64,000 nucleotides of DNA, from NCBI RefSeq assembly GCF_003952385.1, contig NZ_CP034444.1, positions 1,612,001 to 1,676,000 of the forward strand. Reading direction: 5' to 3'. Each line of letters opens with the position of its first letter. The stretch's first letter is position 1. The notes under the pieces were generated by a model, which saw only the letters and a program-made list of their open reading frames with translations, had not been told where the DNA came from and did not search any database. A program made the translations under genes and the position numbers. The DNA is from Mesorhizobium sp. M1D.F.Ca.ET.043.01.1.1 (GTDB lineage: Bacteria > Pseudomonadota > Alphaproteobacteria > Rhizobiales > Rhizobiaceae). This document shows positions 63,679 to 64,000 of the stretch, piece by piece.

Positions 63679-63779
63679 TGCGTTTCACCGTTTCACGGAA
63701 ACGGCGGAACGCCCTATCTCCTTGTTTTTACGCAATTCCGGACGGAAAACCGCTCACACTTTTCCTGGAATTGCTCGAG
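63676..63779 (+). repeat. dispersed Rhizobiales-type repeat, copy 3
   Basis: It begins with the fhs stop codon (TAG, 63676-63678) and contains CGCAATTCCGGACGGAAAAC and TTTTCCTGGAATTGCTCGAG. The ends are partially complementary. Copy 4 follows about 100 bases later. Confidence 0.85.
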
Positions 63780-63827
63780 GGAAATCCGCGCTCTCCCCAA
63801 GGCGCTAGACCACGACGCGCCCTTCAA

Positions 63828-63858
63828 GTCTTGGCACATGGTGCCAAGACTTTTTTTT
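63828..63858 (+). terminator. strong Rho-independent terminator after fhs
   Basis: GTCTTGGCAC (63828-63837) and GTGCCAAGAC (63841-63850) form a perfect ten-base stem with loop ATG, followed by eight T residues. It ends the folD-fhs transcript, after repeat copy 3. Confidence 0.93.
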
Positions 63859-63880
63859 GGAGTGGTTGCCAGGATGTCGG

Positions 63881-63980
63881 CTAGTGCGTTTCACCGTTTC
63901 ACGGAAACGGCGAAACGCCCTATCTCCTTGTTTTTACGCATTTCCGGACGGAAAACCGCTTACACTTTTCTTTGCTCTAA
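63881..63980 (+). repeat. dispersed Rhizobiales-type repeat, copy 4
   Basis: It is nearly identical to copy 3 in its first 90 bases (GTGCGTTTCACCGTTTCACG onward), then shortened: TTTCCTGGAATTGCTC is reduced to TTTCTTTGCTC. The tandem position of copies 3 and 4 suggests a local duplication. Confidence 0.85.
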
Positions 63981-64000
63981 GTCAGATCAACACAACAACA

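Overview
The window looks like chromosome of an alphaproteobacterium of the Mesorhizobium/Aminobacter type (Phyllobacteriaceae). This is inferred from high GC content, dense operons, several amine- and amino-acid-uptake ABC systems, and four copies of a short dispersed repeat of a kind common in Rhizobiales. No rRNA, tRNA, CRISPR array, prophage or insertion sequence is visible.

Region 1 (1-10 kb): a left-edge flavin oxidoreductase of the berberine-bridge type, divergent from an HxlR regulator. Then come a GNAT acetyltransferase and a catabolic operon: M20 deacylase, GhrA-like dehydrogenase, cupin, aldehyde dehydrogenase, isopropylmalate/tartrate-type dehydrogenase, and succinate-semialdehyde-type dehydrogenase. 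Region 2 (10-21 kb): a convergent HAD plus PuuB-like oxidase pair, whose end carries an octanucleotide tandem repeat. It is followed by a GNAT, a class III aminotransferase, a HAD hydrolase and a complete peptide/opine-type ABC importer with two fused ATPase domains. Region 3 (21-27 kb): an Lrp regulator, a complete polar-amino-acid ABC importer, a cupin, a PuuB-like oxidase and a second Lrp regulator. Regions 1-3 reuse the same families (cupin, PuuB-like oxidase, HAD, GNAT, Lrp) and probably degrade related nitrogenous compounds of unknown identity.

Region 4 (27-37 kb): a DadA-like oxidase, then a minus-strand operon of HyuA, HyuB, a small 2Fe-2S protein and an opine/hydroxyproline-dehydrogenase-type alpha subunit behind a LysR gene. 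The matching beta subunit, divergent from LysR, carries a frameshift. Region 5 (37-40 kb): an APC permease encoded together with three small membrane proteins, an anchored protein of unknown function and a further small membrane protein.

Region 6 (40-64 kb) is a methylated-amine and one-carbon locus. Tmm would oxidise trimethylamine to its N-oxide, Tdm would cleave that to dimethylamine and formaldehyde, and DmmABC (with DmmD) would demethylate dimethylamine to methylamine. FolD and Fhs would interconvert and oxidise the folate-bound C1 units; GlyA and phosphoenolpyruvate carboxylase link C1 and C3 metabolism. A GntR regulator, a leaderless LivJ-like binding protein and a GATase-AraC regulator sit among these genes, with a truncated haemoglobin and an APC permease in the tdm operon. 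The dmm and tmm promoters share an operator-like sequence. Genes for methylamine itself (N-methylglutamate pathway) are not in the window.

All functions are assigned by reading protein motifs and context. No database search was run.
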